43,928 nt of DNA from an uncultured Eubacteriales bacterium (GTDB taxonomy: Bacteria; Bacillota; Clostridia; Oscillospirales; Oscillospiraceae): positions 1 through 43,928 of the forward strand of contig URBH01000010.1 in NCBI GenBank assembly GCA_900546075.1, in the 5' to 3' direction. The position numbers were made by a program, and so were the translations under genes. How positions within the stretch are numbered: position 1 is the first letter of the stretch; every line of letters begins with the position of its first letter. Below are positions 1 to 7,505 of this stretch, one piece after another. The notes under the pieces are model-generated. The model was not told the origin of the DNA, did no database searches, and saw only the letters and a list, made by a program, of their open reading frames with translations.

Positions 1-1
1 G

Positions 2-91
2 CAGGATTGCGGCCAGCGGCCACTGCCGCTAAAAAACGAAGTCAATACATTTCTTGCCGCCGCCCAGGCGGTCTGCCGTGTAACGGCTTAA
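2..91 (+). CDS. Possible C-terminal end of an upstream gene (partial)
   Basis: A reading frame is open from the window edge for 29 codons and stops at TAA 89-91. Codon use resembles the neighbours (GC-rich third positions) and an AT-rich hairpin follows directly, as expected after a gene end. The fragment is too short to recognise a family. A second frame is also open from base 1 to 132, so the choice of frame is uncertain. Confidence 0.3.
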   Translation, partial: QDCGQRPLPLKNEVNTFLAAAQAVCRVTA

Positions 92-129
92 ATAAAATGA
101 TGACATCATTTTATGAAGAAATAGTATCA
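92..129 (+). repeat. AT hairpin plus gaaatagtatca tag, copy 1
   Basis: A 9-bp stem (92-100 with 106-114) is followed by the 12-mer gaaatagtatca at 118-129. A GC-rich hairpin (about 58-76) lies upstream. The same order, GC hairpin then AT hairpin then gaaatagtatca, recurs at 3034-3097. This suggests a dispersed structured element, but with only two copies in view the call is tentative. Confidence 0.4.
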
Positions 130-185
130 TAATCCGAGCACCTCCTGACCATTCTATGCATGACGCTTCTTCCCTGCCCCCAAAT

Positions 186-202
186 TGTCGAAAATTGGCG
201 AA
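186..202 (+). promoter_or_regulatory. Tandem Spo0A boxes
   Basis: TGTCGAA at 186-192 matches the core Spo0A box exactly. TGGCGAA at 196-202 differs by one base and sits ten bases (one helical turn) further on. Both lie just upstream of a sigma-A promoter and the gene for a Spo0A-family protein, so autoregulation or control by another Spo0A is the natural reading. Confidence 0.6.
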
Positions 203-212
203 AGGAAGTGAA

Positions 213-241
213 TTGAAAATCAGATGCAGCTGTGCTATTCT
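213..241 (+). promoter_or_regulatory. Sigma-A promoter of the Spo0A-like gene
   Basis: TTGAAA (213-218), a 17-base spacer, then TATTCT (236-241). Transcription would start near 248, giving a short leader that contains the ribosome binding site at 251-260. Confidence 0.6.
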
Positions 242-266
242 ATACCCATCGGAAGGTGGGAAACAT

Positions 267-998
267 ATGGATGCACGGAAGCTGTTGATCGCAGATGGAA
301 ACGAGGAATTCCGGCGGGCGCTGGCCGCCGAGCTGCAAGGGGCATACCATGTCCGGTGTTGCGATGACGGGAAGGAGGCGCTGTCGCTTCTGCGTTCCTT
401 CGCTCCCGACGTTCTGGTTCTCGATCTGATGCTTCCCGGGCTGGACGGCATCAGCCTGCTGCAATCCGCCGCCGCTTCCGGCCTGTGTCCCATGGTGCTG
501 GTCACCTCCCGCTTTTACAATGACTATGTTCTTACCGCTCTGGGCGAGCTGAGCGTGGGCTACATGATGCGCAAGCCCTGCGACATCCCCGCCACCGCAG
601 CCCGGATTGGCGACCTGAGCCGTCAAATCCGCACGCCGCTGGTGACGCCGCCCGACCCTCAGACCCAGGTGACCAATCTGCTGCTGTCCCTCAGCGTTCC
701 CTCCAAGCTCCGGGGCTATGCTTACCTCCGGGAAGCCGTCCCCATGATGCTGAAGGATCCCGACCAGCCTATTACGAAGGTGCTGTATCCGGCGGTGGGC
801 GCGATTTTCGGCTGCAAAGGCACCCACGTGGAGCGTTCCATCCGAAGCGCCATCGAAACCGCCTGGAAGCAGCGGGACGACCGGGTCTGGCAGCGGTATT
901 TCCGCGTCGGCTCCGACGGCGTCATCCCCCGGCCTTCCAACGCCGCCTTCATTTCCCGTCTGGCAGACGCTCTGCGGCTGAGTCAGGACGTCGGCTAA
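267..998 (+). CDS. spo0A: Spo0A-family response regulator
   Basis: Phosphorelay transcription factor of 243 residues with a receiver domain (about 4-120) and a Spo0A-type DNA-binding domain (about 135-240). In the receiver, the phospho-acceptor is Asp53 in LVLDLMLPG and the conserved Lys lies in MRKP. The usual acidic pair near the N-terminus is Asp10-Gly11, so one acidic ligand is missing. The C-terminal part carries the family hallmarks GYAYLREA, ITKVLYPA and VERSIRSAIE. In classical Spo0A the recognition helix reads close to SRVERAIRHAIE, so this copy is divergent. ATG 267 is chosen because ggaaggtggg precedes it; an upstream ATG at 156 lies before the promoter. Family membership is clear. 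Whether it is the sporulation master regulator or a paralogue cannot be decided here. Confidence 0.85.
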   Translation: MDARKLLIADGNEEFRRALAAELQGAYHVRCCDDGKEALSLLRSFAPDVLVLDLMLPGLDGISLLQSAAASGLCPMVLVTSRFYNDYVLTALGELSVGYMMRKPCDIPATAARIGDLSRQIRTPLVTPPDPQTQVTNLLLSLSVPSKLRGYAYLREAVPMMLKDPDQPITKVLYPAVGAIFGCKGTHVERSIRSAIETAWKQRDDRVWQRYFRVGSDGVIPRPSNAAFISRLADALRLSQDVG

Positions 999-1062
999 AC
1001 GGATGAATGAATCGGAAAAACAGACATACCCTAATGATACCAACCGACCAGGAGGCACCATC

Positions 1063-2091
1063 ATGAAAAAACAACCCTCTCCCCCCAACCGCCGCGGCAG
1101 ACTCGTGATGCTGTGCTTCGTGCTGGGGCTGATCTTCCTTGTGATGCTGGTGGGAACGGTCTACTTACAGCACCTGCTGGGACGCATCCACTATGTGGAC
1201 TCCGGCACCGCCCCCAGCCTTTCCCCGGAGGAGCTGGACGCCTATCTTGCCACCCAGCCGGAGGAAGCCAACACCGCCCCCACCATGAACCCCGAGGACG
1301 TCACCTTCCCGGACTACGACGCCGACATCGGCAAGGACAGCGACATCATCAACATTCTGCTCATCGGTCAGGATCGCCGGGAAGACGAGACCCGGGCGCG
1401 GTCGGATTCCATGATTCTGTGTACCTTCCGCAAATCCGAAAAGAAGCTGACCATGACCTCCTTCCTCCGGGACACCTATGTGAAAATCCCCGGCTACGGC
1501 CGGAACCGGATCAACGTGGCCTATGCCGCCGGCGGCATGTCCCTTCTGAATAAGACATTGGAAAACAATTTCGGCGTCCACATTGACGGCAATGTGGAGG
1601 TGGATTTCCACCAGTTTGCCGACATCGTTGATCTTCTGGGGGGCGTGGAGGTAGACCTGCGGAACGACGAGGCCCAGTGGGTCAGCCGGGAGACCGGAAG
1701 CGCCCTTTCCGAGGGAACGAACCGCTTAAACGGTCAGCAGGCGCTGGCCTATGCCCGCATCCGCAAGCTGGACGCCGACGGAGATTTCAGCCGGACGAAC
1801 CGTCAGCGCAAGGTCATCACCGCCCTGCTGGACGCCTACCGGGGCACCAGTCTCCCCGCTGCCCTGTCCCTTCTGGAGCAGATTCTGCCCCTGATCACCA
1901 CGGACATGACGGACAGGGAAATTCTCGGCTACGCCGTCAGCCTGTTTCCCCTGCTTTCCCGGGGTGAGATCGTCAGCCAGCACATTCCCGCACCGGACAC
2001 CTACGCCAGCCGCAGCATTGACGGCATGGCGGTGCTGGTGGCCGACCTGGAAGCCAACCGAAAAATCCTGCAGGATACGTTGGGCGGCTAA
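1063..2091 (+). CDS. LytR-CpsA-Psr (LCP) family protein
   Basis: LCP enzymes move lipid-linked glycopolymers onto peptidoglycan at the outer face of the membrane. The 342-residue product has a short basic cytoplasmic tail, one signal-anchor segment (about residues 11-35) and an extracellular LCP domain from about residue 100. Recognisable motifs are NILLIGQD, ARSDSMILCTF, SFLRDTYV, GRNRINVAYA and LGGVEVDL. ATG 1063 is preferred over the in-frame ATG at 1003 because it follows a perfect AGGAGG at 1050-1055. The gene starts 64 bases after the Spo0A-like gene on the same strand and may be cotranscribed. The polymer substrate cannot be inferred. Confidence 0.9.
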   Translation: MKKQPSPPNRRGRLVMLCFVLGLIFLVMLVGTVYLQHLLGRIHYVDSGTAPSLSPEELDAYLATQPEEANTAPTMNPEDVTFPDYDADIGKDSDIINILLIGQDRREDETRARSDSMILCTFRKSEKKLTMTSFLRDTYVKIPGYGRNRINVAYAAGGMSLLNKTLENNFGVHIDGNVEVDFHQFADIVDLLGGVEVDLRNDEAQWVSRETGSALSEGTNRLNGQQALAYARIRKLDADGDFSRTNRQRKVITALLDAYRGTSLPAALSLLEQILPLITTDMTDREILGYAVSLFPLLSRGEIVSQHIPAPDTYASRSIDGMAVLVADLEANRKILQDTLGG

Positions 2092-2241
2092 CGTTCCTTA
2101 GGGTCTATCCGAAATCGCCCTTCCCAAAAAAAGGAAATTTTTTCCTGCAAACTTTTCTGAAAATGTTTCAGGATTTGGATTTTTGTTTCATAGCACCCGA
2201 TTTATTTGTAAAATTTTTTGTGAACTTATAGGATATCTGAA

Positions 2242-2270
2242 TTGACAAATTCCGCAACTCAGGATATAAT
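2242..2270 (+). promoter_or_regulatory. Consensus sigma-A promoter
   Basis: TTGACA (2242-2247), 17 bases, TATAAT (2265-2270): both hexamers perfect. It drives the BlaI-type gene starting at 2305. I see no clear TACA/TGTA palindrome of the BlaI type around it. Confidence 0.9.
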
Positions 2271-2304
2271 AAGCGCTAACCGAAAGAATATAGAAGGTGT
2301 GAAT

Positions 2305-2673
2305 ATGGAACTTACGAGAAGCGAAATGGAAATCATGGATGTCCTCTGGGAAGCGGGGAAGCCCCTGTCCCGCGCGGACCTATTGGAGCATACCGAGGAA
2401 AAGACCTGGAAGGACAGTTCCGTGCATATACTGCTCAACAGTCTGCTGCAAAAGGGCGCCATTCAGGAGGCCGGTCTTGTAAAGCGGGGCAAAACCTTTG
2501 GCCGCGTATTTGCGCCGACCGTAACCCGGGAGGAATACTTTGCCAACACCATTTTCAGCCATCGCCACAAGCCGGAACCCGTAGGTCTGTTCCGGGCGCT
2601 GCTGAAGCGGGAGGAAGTCACCCAGGCGGATCTAGAGCAGCTATTGGCGCTTGTGCAGAAAGAAATACGGTAA
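2305..2673 (+). CDS. BlaI/MecI-type transcriptional repressor
   Basis: Small winged-helix protein of 122 residues, the usual length for the penicillinase-repressor family. The N-terminal half matches the family pattern LTRSEMEIMDVLWEAGKPLSRADLLE, followed by the recognition-helix region ending in LLNSLLQKGAI. The start at 2305 is supported by agaaggtg at 2292-2299. Known BlaI proteins usually sit next to a BlaR1 sensor protease; none is present here, so the inducer and targets are unknown. It has its own consensus promoter and a strong terminator, so it is a single-gene transcript. The family assignment is firm, the role in beta-lactam response is not. Confidence 0.85.
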   Translation: MELTRSEMEIMDVLWEAGKPLSRADLLEHTEEKTWKDSSVHILLNSLLQKGAIQEAGLVKRGKTFGRVFAPTVTREEYFANTIFSHRHKPEPVGLFRALLKREEVTQADLEQLLALVQKEIR

Positions 2674-2679
2674 GGGATT

Positions 2680-2710
2680 GGCGGAGCCGTTTATACGGCT
2701 CCGCCTTTTT
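2680..2710 (+). terminator. Intrinsic terminator after the BlaI-type gene
   Basis: Perfect 11-bp stem (2680-2690 with 2695-2705), loop ttat, followed directly by TTTTT at 2706-2710. Confidence 0.92.
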
Positions 2711-2873
2711 GTTGGAAATCCGCGCCGGTTTTCCGTGGGGGTCGGGGACAGGTTTTGCCGCCGCCCCCCCATAGAATATCCGTATCACGCACAACTGCCC
2801 ACCCCTCCCGCCTTCATTTCATAGAAAATTGCACAAAAATAATTGAATATTGCACCAAATTTGGCAAACCCGA

Positions 2874-2902
2874 TTGACAACGCCCTGCACGGGGTGTATA
2901 GT
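2874..2902 (+). promoter_or_regulatory. Sigma-A promoter for the structured leader and glmM pair
   Basis: TTGACA (2874-2879), 17 bases, TATAGT (2897-2902). It predicts a leader of about 210 bases before the first gene at 3119, which is long and highly structured. Bases 2711-2873 hold nothing else that I recognise. Confidence 0.85.
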
Positions 2903-2923
2903 AGATGCGTTATGTGGCTTAGC

Positions 2924-3097
2924 CTCATACTGAACTCCAATTAAAATCTTTAGAAAAGATTTTAATTGCCCGAAGGGCAAGGAGTTCATATGAGACTTGT
3001 TTTGTGATTTCTTTCCTTATAAATCACAAAACTGGCAGCGCCATTAGGCGATGCCTTCCTGATTAAAATCAAAGATTTTAATCAGGAAATAGTATCA
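2924..3097 (+). ncRNA. Structured 5' leader RNA, candidate regulatory element
   Basis: Successive helices are visible. An outer stem (2924-2938 with 2981-2994) encloses a 13-bp AT hairpin (2939-2967) and a small gccc/gggc hairpin (2968-2978), forming a three-way junction. Next come a 10-bp hairpin at 3001-3030, an imperfect GC hairpin at 3034-3055 and a 13-bp AT hairpin at 3058-3086 ending in ggaaatagtatca. The AT hairpins at 2939 and 3061 share attaaaatc and gattttaat arms, so they could swap partners. I do not match it to a known riboswitch class. The 3' part resembles the element at 58-129, so a dispersed repeat is an alternative. Confidence 0.5.
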
Positions 3098-3118
3098 AAC
3101 CGAATGGAGGAAGTTTCC

Positions 3119-3775
3119 ATGTTAAAAACCGTTGATCTATACGACATGTCCCACACGCTGGCAGGGGCGTACCTCGCCGGATTCGAGTACCCCTGGCAGG
3201 CACTCAAGGGCATCAAGGAGCTGATCTTAGCCCTGGGTTCCACCCTGGGCGAGGACTATACGGAGGTATCTCCCACCGTCTGGGTACATAAAACCGCCAC
3301 GGTCGCCCCTACCGCCTTTCTGGGCGCGCCCTGCATCATCGGCCCGGGGACCGAGGTGCGCCACTGCGCCTTCATCCGCGGCTCCGCCCTGGTGGGCGAA
3401 AACTGCGTGGTCGGCAATTCCGTAGAGCTGAAAAACGCGATTCTGTTCGATAACGTCCAGGTTCCCCACTTTAATTACGTGGGCGACAGCATTCTGGGCT
3501 ATAAGTCCCACATGGGGGCAGGCAGCGTCACCTCCAACGTCAAGTCCGACAAGACCCTGGTCGTGGTGAAAAACGGCGAAGAGCAGGTTCCCACGGGGCA
3601 GAAAAAGTTCGGCGCCATGCTGGGCGACTTCGTGGAGGTCGGCTGCAACAGCGTCCTGAATCCCGGCACCGTCATCGGCCCCCACTCCAACGTCTACCCC
3701 ACCTCCTGCGTCCGGGGCATGGTTCCCGCCAACAGCATCTGGAAAACCGGCGGAATTGTTGTCGCCAAGAAATAA
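3119..3775 (+). CDS. GlmU-like left-handed beta-helix protein
   Basis: A 218-residue protein of the hexapeptide-repeat class, similar to the C-terminal acyltransferase half of GlmU and to nucleotidyltransferase-associated beta-helix proteins. Repeats of the type VSPTVWVHKTATVAPTAFLGAP, IIGPGTEV and LVGENCVVGNSVEL run through about residues 50-135 and resume at about 170-200. No nucleotidyltransferase motif is present, so it is not a full GlmU. It lies 46 bases upstream of glmM on the same transcript, which points to amino-sugar or UDP-GlcNAc metabolism. ATG 3119 is chosen over 3104 because ggaggaa at 3106-3112 is well placed for it. The exact reaction is not known. Confidence 0.75.
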   Translation: MLKTVDLYDMSHTLAGAYLAGFEYPWQALKGIKELILALGSTLGEDYTEVSPTVWVHKTATVAPTAFLGAPCIIGPGTEVRHCAFIRGSALVGENCVVGNSVELKNAILFDNVQVPHFNYVGDSILGYKSHMGAGSVTSNVKSDKTLVVVKNGEEQVPTGQKKFGAMLGDFVEVGCNSVLNPGTVIGPHSNVYPTSCVRGMVPANSIWKTGGIVVAKK

Positions 3776-3821
3776 TTCGGGACAGTTCCCGGCCATCAGA
3801 AAGTGAAAGGAGTCCATTCCC

Positions 3822-5207
3822 ATGGGCAAATATTTTGGAACAGACGGCTTCCGTGGAGAAGCCAACTGCACCCTCACCGCCGACCACGCCTACAGGGTCG
3901 GGCGTTTTCTCGGCTGGTACTACACCCAGCTGAAGCGCCGCTCCGGCTCCGACGGCTCCGCCAGAATCGTCATCGGCAAGGATACCCGCCGGTCTAGCTA
4001 CATGTTCGAGTACAGCCTAGTAGGCGGTCTGGTTGCCTCCGGCGCAGACGCCTATCTGCTCCACGTTACCACCACCCCCAGCGTGGCCTTCGTTGTCCGC
4101 ACCGAGGGCTTCGACTGCGGCATTATGATCTCCGCCAGCCACAACCCCTACTACGACAACGGCATCAAGCTCATCAACAACTTCGGTGAGAAGATGGACG
4201 AAAGCGTCATCCGTCTGGTGGAGGCGTATCTGGACGGCAATCTGGAGGCCTTCGGCCGGAAATGGGAGGAGCTGCCCCTGGCCAAGCGCGACCAGATCGG
4301 CCGCACCGTTGACCACGTCGCCGGACGAAACCGCTACATCGGCTATCTCATCAGCCTGGGCATGTACTCCTTCAAGGGCGTGAAGGTGGGCCTGGACTGC
4401 GCCAACGGTTCCTCCTGGAACATTGCAAAATGCGTCTTTGACGCCCTGGGCGCCAAGACCTACGTCATCAACGCCGACCCGGACGGCTACAACATCAATC
4501 AGAACGCGGGTTCCACCCACATTGAGGTTTTGCAGCGCTACGTGGTGGAGAACGGGCTGGACGTGGGCTTTGCCTACGACGGCGATGCCGACCGCTGCCT
4601 GTGCGTGGACGAAAAGGGCAACGTCGTCACCGGCGACCACATCCTGTACATCTACGGCAAGTACATGAAGGAGCGGGGCAAGCTTCTGGGCAACACCGTC
4701 GTCACCACCATCATGTCCAACTTCGGCCTGTACAAGGCCTTTGACGAGCTGGGCATCGGCTATGCCAAGACCAAGGTGGGCGACAAGTACGTCTACGAAT
4801 ACATGATGGCCAACGGCTGCCGCCTGGGCGGCGAGCAGAGCGGCCACATCATCTTCTCCAAGTACGCCTCCACCGGCGACGGCATCCTCACCAGCCTGAA
4901 GATCATGGAGGCGATGATGGCGAAGAAGAAGACCCTGAGCCAGCTCTGCGAGGGCTTCACCTTCTATCCCCAGGTGCTGAAAAACGTCCGGGTGGCCGAC
5001 AAGGCCGCGGCTCAGGGCGACCCCGACGTGCAGAAGGCCGTCGCGGAGGTCACCGCCAAGCTGGGCGACACCGGGCGCATTCTGGTGCGGGAATCCGGTA
5101 CCGAGCCGGTCATCCGGGTCATGGTGGAAGCCGAGAGCAAGGACATCTGCGAGCAGTACGTGGACTCCGTGATTGCGGTCATCCGCGCCAAGGGTCACTG
5201 CGTGTAA
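3822..5207 (+). CDS. glmM: Phosphoglucosamine mutase
   Basis: Converts glucosamine-6-phosphate to glucosamine-1-phosphate on the route to UDP-GlcNAc and peptidoglycan. The 461-residue length fits the family (about 450). It opens with KYFGTDGFRGEAN, typical of GlmM. The phospho-serine loop ISASHNP places the active serine at Ser106, the metal loop is YDGDADRC, the sugar-binding loop is GGEQSGH, and the C-terminal phosphate-binding motif is RESGTEPVIRVM. An aaaggag ribosome site lies at 3805-3811. Some phosphomannomutases look similar, so GlmM is the most likely but not the only possible specificity. The partner gene just upstream supports amino-sugar metabolism. Confidence 0.85.
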   Translation: MGKYFGTDGFRGEANCTLTADHAYRVGRFLGWYYTQLKRRSGSDGSARIVIGKDTRRSSYMFEYSLVGGLVASGADAYLLHVTTTPSVAFVVRTEGFDCGIMISASHNPYYDNGIKLINNFGEKMDESVIRLVEAYLDGNLEAFGRKWEELPLAKRDQIGRTVDHVAGRNRYIGYLISLGMYSFKGVKVGLDCANGSSWNIAKCVFDALGAKTYVINADPDGYNINQNAGSTHIEVLQRYVVENGLDVGFAYDGDADRCLCVDEKGNVVTGDHILYIYGKYMKERGKLLGNTVVTTIMSNFGLYKAFDELGIGYAKTKVGDKYVYEYMMANGCRLGGEQSGHIIFSKYASTGDGILTSLKIMEAMMAKKKTLSQLCEGFTFYPQVLKNVRVADKAAAQGDPDVQKAVAEVTAKLGDTGRILVRESGTEPVIRVMVEAESKDICEQYVDSVIAVIRAKGHCV

Positions 5208-5218
5208 CCAAAAGTTCA

Positions 5219-5244
5219 GCCCCCAAACCGCATGGTTTGGGGGC
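5219..5244 (+). terminator. Terminator-like hairpin after glmM
   Basis: Perfect 11-bp stem (5219-5229 with 5234-5244) with loop gcat. The downstream tract (atttccgtt) is only weakly T-rich. Confidence 0.65.
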
Positions 5245-5255
5245 ATTTCCGTTAA

Positions 5256-5280
5256 AAGTCCCCGGCTGCGCCGGGGACTT
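5256..5280 (-). terminator. Terminator of the cobamide salvage operon
   Basis: Perfect 11-bp stem (5256-5266 with 5270-5280). Read on the minus strand the stem ends in a run of four T. It lies 10 bases beyond the last gene of the operon and faces the glmM terminator. Confidence 0.75.
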
Positions 5281-5290
5281 CTTGCTATCC

Positions 5291-5842
5291 TTACGGAATT
5301 GCCGAGTAGGTGCCGTCTGTTACGGCGTACCCCTCTCCCGGCTTCGGCTGCCACTGATAGCGGTTCTTCCCTTCCTCCGGGAAGAGGCTGGCCATGATCG
5401 CGGCGATGACGCCGCCATGGGTCACGATCACCGTGTCTTCTCCCCGGCGTTCCACCGCCTTGTACGCCGCCAGGACGCGCTTCGTCATCTCAGTGCCGCT
5501 TTCGCCCCCGGGGGGCGGGTTGATCTCCGGGTCGCGGGAGAGCCAGGTCTGGTAGGCCGGATCGTCTCTCAGCATCTCATAGCTTTTCATTTCAAATGCG
5601 CCAAAGTCGATTTCCCGGAAATCCCTCATGACCTCATAGGGGACACCGCCGAACAGCAGCGCCAGCGTTTCATTGCACCGCCGCATTCCGCTGGTGATAA
5701 AATGTGCCGCCCCCACGTCGATGGACGGGCGGCTCGCCAGCGCTTCCCTTCCCCCTTTGGATAATGGCAGGTCGGTGCTGCCGCAGTAGAGGTGATGCTC
5801 ATTGGCGATGGTTTGGCCGTGGCGAATGAGGAAAACCGTCAT
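5291..5842 (-). CDS. cobC: Histidine phosphatase, probable alpha-ribazole phosphatase
   Basis: Member of the phosphoglycerate-mutase-like histidine phosphatase superfamily, 183 residues. The catalytic RHG motif is at residues 7-9 (phospho-histidine His8) and the second active His is in VTHGG; TSGMRRCNET and DFREIDFGAFE are typical of the CobC group. CobC removes the 5' phosphate from alpha-ribazole phosphate or from adenosylcobalamin phosphate, the last step of lower-ligand attachment. The start overlaps the stop of the CobU-like gene by four bases (ATGA), so translation is coupled. It closes an operon of CobT, CobU and CobS genes, which makes the cobamide role much likelier than a general phosphatase. 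Confidence 0.8.
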   Translation of the reverse strand: MTVFLIRHGQTIANEHHLYCGSTDLPLSKGGREALASRPSIDVGAAHFITSGMRRCNETLALLFGGVPYEVMRDFREIDFGAFEMKSYEMLRDDPAYQTWLSRDPEINPPPGGESGTEMTKRVLAAYKAVERRGEDTVIVTHGGVIAAIMASLFPEEGKNRYQWQPKPGEGYAVTDGTYSAIP

Positions 5843-6213
5843 TTCAGCCGCTCCTCCAATCCACAGAACAGGCGGCTGACCCGGGCGGCTTCTCCGGACA
5901 GATACCGGCACAGCAGCCCGTTCATCTGCCGCCACGCCCGCATGTCCGCCCCCATGGGCACCACGCCGGCGGAGATATCCTCACAAATGAGAATGCTGTT
6001 CTGCCACCGCTCCCGGCAAGACCGGAAGAATTCCACAGCGTCCACCCCCGACTGCGCGCACCAAAGGGTAAATTCCTCGATATGGTCAATGCACCGCTTG
6101 GAAAAGTCGATTTCTCCGCCGGTGCAGGTGAAAATGTCGCTTTCGCTCAAATCAAAGGTGGATTTCGCAAAATCCAGCTTTCCCTGATAAGCGCCGCCGA
6201 TGATCAAAACCAT
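5839..6213 (-). CDS. Short, degenerate CobU-like protein
   Basis: A 124-residue protein that begins like a CobU kinase (MVLIIGGAYQGKLDFA). Its P-loop reads GAYQGKL, so the Ser/Thr that follows the Lys in Walker A is replaced by Leu13. It is about 55 residues shorter than the normal CobU in the same operon and lacks the His-containing segment that is guanylylated in CobU. ICEDISAGVVPMGA recalls the C-terminal half of the family. Coupled by short overlap to cobC and placed directly after cobS. It may have a structural, regulatory or partial catalytic role. The frame is intact with normal codon use, so it does not look like a decaying pseudogene. Confidence 0.7.
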   Translation of the reverse strand: MVLIIGGAYQGKLDFAKSTFDLSESDIFTCTGGEIDFSKRCIDHIEEFTLWCAQSGVDAVEFFRSCRERWQNSILICEDISAGVVPMGADMRAWRQMNGLLCRYLSGEAARVSRLFCGLEERLK

Positions 6214-6222
6214 AGTCCCCTC

Positions 6223-6963
6223 CTACAAAAGTGCGTAGACCGCAGCGGCGCACAGTTCGCCGACGGTCAGCGCGTATCCGGCAATGTCGCCGTTCATGCC
6301 GTCCAGAGATTTGTAGCCCCGGCGCAGCGCCAGAGCGTACCCGGCGACGCACCCCACCGGCGCAAAGCCGTACTTCCCGCAAAGCAAAAATCCCGCCGCC
6401 AAAAATACGGCCAGCATTCCGGACAGAATCCACAGCTGCGCCTTGGGCTTTTCCTGCCCGGCGTACTGGCTGGAGGACATGGGGCGAAGCCCCGTCACCG
6501 CCAGCGCCGAGCAGCACCGGCTGACCGCCGGGACGAACAGCAGTATCCGGAAATCCGCCTTGTCCGGGGCGGCGGAAAAGAGGGCAAACTGGCTGAGCAT
6601 CAGCAGGCACAGTCCGATCACGGAGAAGGAACCGACATGGGAGTCCTTCAGAATCGCCCGGCGCTTTTCCAGATCCCGCCAGGATTTCACCGCGTCGGTA
6701 ACATCCATGAATCCGTCCAGATGGATGAATCCCGTCAGCAGGAAGGGACAGGCGCACAGCACCAGTCCCCCCACCGGCGTCGGAAGCTTCAAGAAGCGGA
6801 CAGCCCAGGCAAGCGCCGCCCAGACAAACCCGATTTCCAGCCCCACCACAGGCAGAAACAGGAGCATTTTCCCCCTTGCCTTCTCGTCCCAGAGCCGGCC
6901 GGGGAACGGAATCGCGCAGAACATGGACTGGCACATGGCAAAGGCGCAAAGATAGGTTTTCAC
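6223..6963 (-). CDS. cobS: Adenosylcobinamide-GDP ribazoletransferase
   Basis: Integral membrane cobalamin synthase that joins adenosylcobinamide-GDP to alpha-ribazole or its phosphate. It has 246 residues, the usual size, with several hydrophobic segments. The family's acidic motif is seen at residues 81-91 as HLDGFMDVTDA (Asp83, Asp87, Asp90), followed by RRAILKDSHVGSFSVIG. The start codon is GTG at 6961-6963, overlapping the cobU stop by four bases. Being sandwiched between two CobU-type genes and downstream of cobT, it assembles the nucleotide loop of cobamides. Confidence 0.92.
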   Translation of the reverse strand: MKTYLCAFAMCQSMFCAIPFPGRLWDEKARGKMLLFLPVVGLEIGFVWAALAWAVRFLKLPTPVGGLVLCACPFLLTGFIHLDGFMDVTDAVKSWRDLEKRRAILKDSHVGSFSVIGLCLLMLSQFALFSAAPDKADFRILLFVPAVSRCCSALAVTGLRPMSSSQYAGQEKPKAQLWILSGMLAVFLAAGFLLCGKYGFAPVGCVAGYALALRRGYKSLDGMNGDIAGYALTVGELCAAAVYALL

Positions 6964-7505
6964 AGCGGCAATGCCCCCTTGTAAAGTCTCGGATTCCCCG
7001 CCGCCACCTCGGCCACAACGTCGCAGGCCGCCGCCAGACGGCGGTCAATGGCGGCGAGACTCTTGCGGTAACGCTCCGTGGTCTCGTCGTAGCGCTGGGC
7101 GTCGGAATAAACGAAATCACTGACGACCACCGCGTTTTTCACGGTTTTCACGAAGGCGATCAGTTCGTCGGCGCAGCGGTTTGCCCCGTCCAAATCCAGC
7201 TGCCAGTCCTTTTCCGCCGGAAACATGGCGTTTTGCAGCAGCGCCGTGGCGCTGTCCACCAGGAACGTGCCGTCCCTGTCCGCGATTTCCAGGCAGGACA
7301 GCATGTTTTTGCTGCATTCGATGGTCTCGAATTCCAGCCCGTCCCGGTCGGCAACGTGCCGCCGGATCCGCGCCAAATCCTCGTCGTCCGTAGGAATCAT
7401 CGTCGCCACATAGTACCGCTTCCCTTCCCCGGACAGCTTCACCGCAAGCGCCTGTGCCAAAGTGGATTTCCCGTTTTTCGCGCCGCCGGAGAGGAAAACC
7501 GTCAT
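6960..7505 (-). CDS. cobU: Adenosylcobinamide kinase / phosphate guanylyltransferase
   Basis: Bifunctional enzyme that phosphorylates adenosylcobinamide and transfers GMP to it. The 181 residues match the family length. Walker A is GGAKNGKS at 7-14, and the segment RIRRHVADRD carries His50 at the place of the guanylylated histidine of CobU. Start ATG overlaps the cobT stop by four bases. A shorter paralogue lies two genes downstream, but this copy has all recognisable catalytic features and is likely the active enzyme. Confidence 0.9.
   Translation of the reverse strand: MTVFLSGGAKNGKSTLAQALAVKLSGEGKRYYVATMIPTDDEDLARIRRHVADRDGLEFETIECSKNMLSCLEIADRDGTFLVDSATALLQNAMFPAEKDWQLDLDGANRCADELIAFVKTVKNAVVVSDFVYSDAQRYDETTERYRKSLAAIDRRLAAACDVVAEVAAGNPRLYKGALPL

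Noticed and set aside
2305..2673. Beta-lactam resistance locus
   Set aside because: Only the BlaI-type repressor is present. No BlaR1/MecR1 sensor, beta-lactamase or PBP gene lies nearby.
3119..3775. Full bifunctional GlmU
   Set aside because: The protein has only the beta-helix part; the N-terminal uridylyltransferase domain and its motifs are missing.
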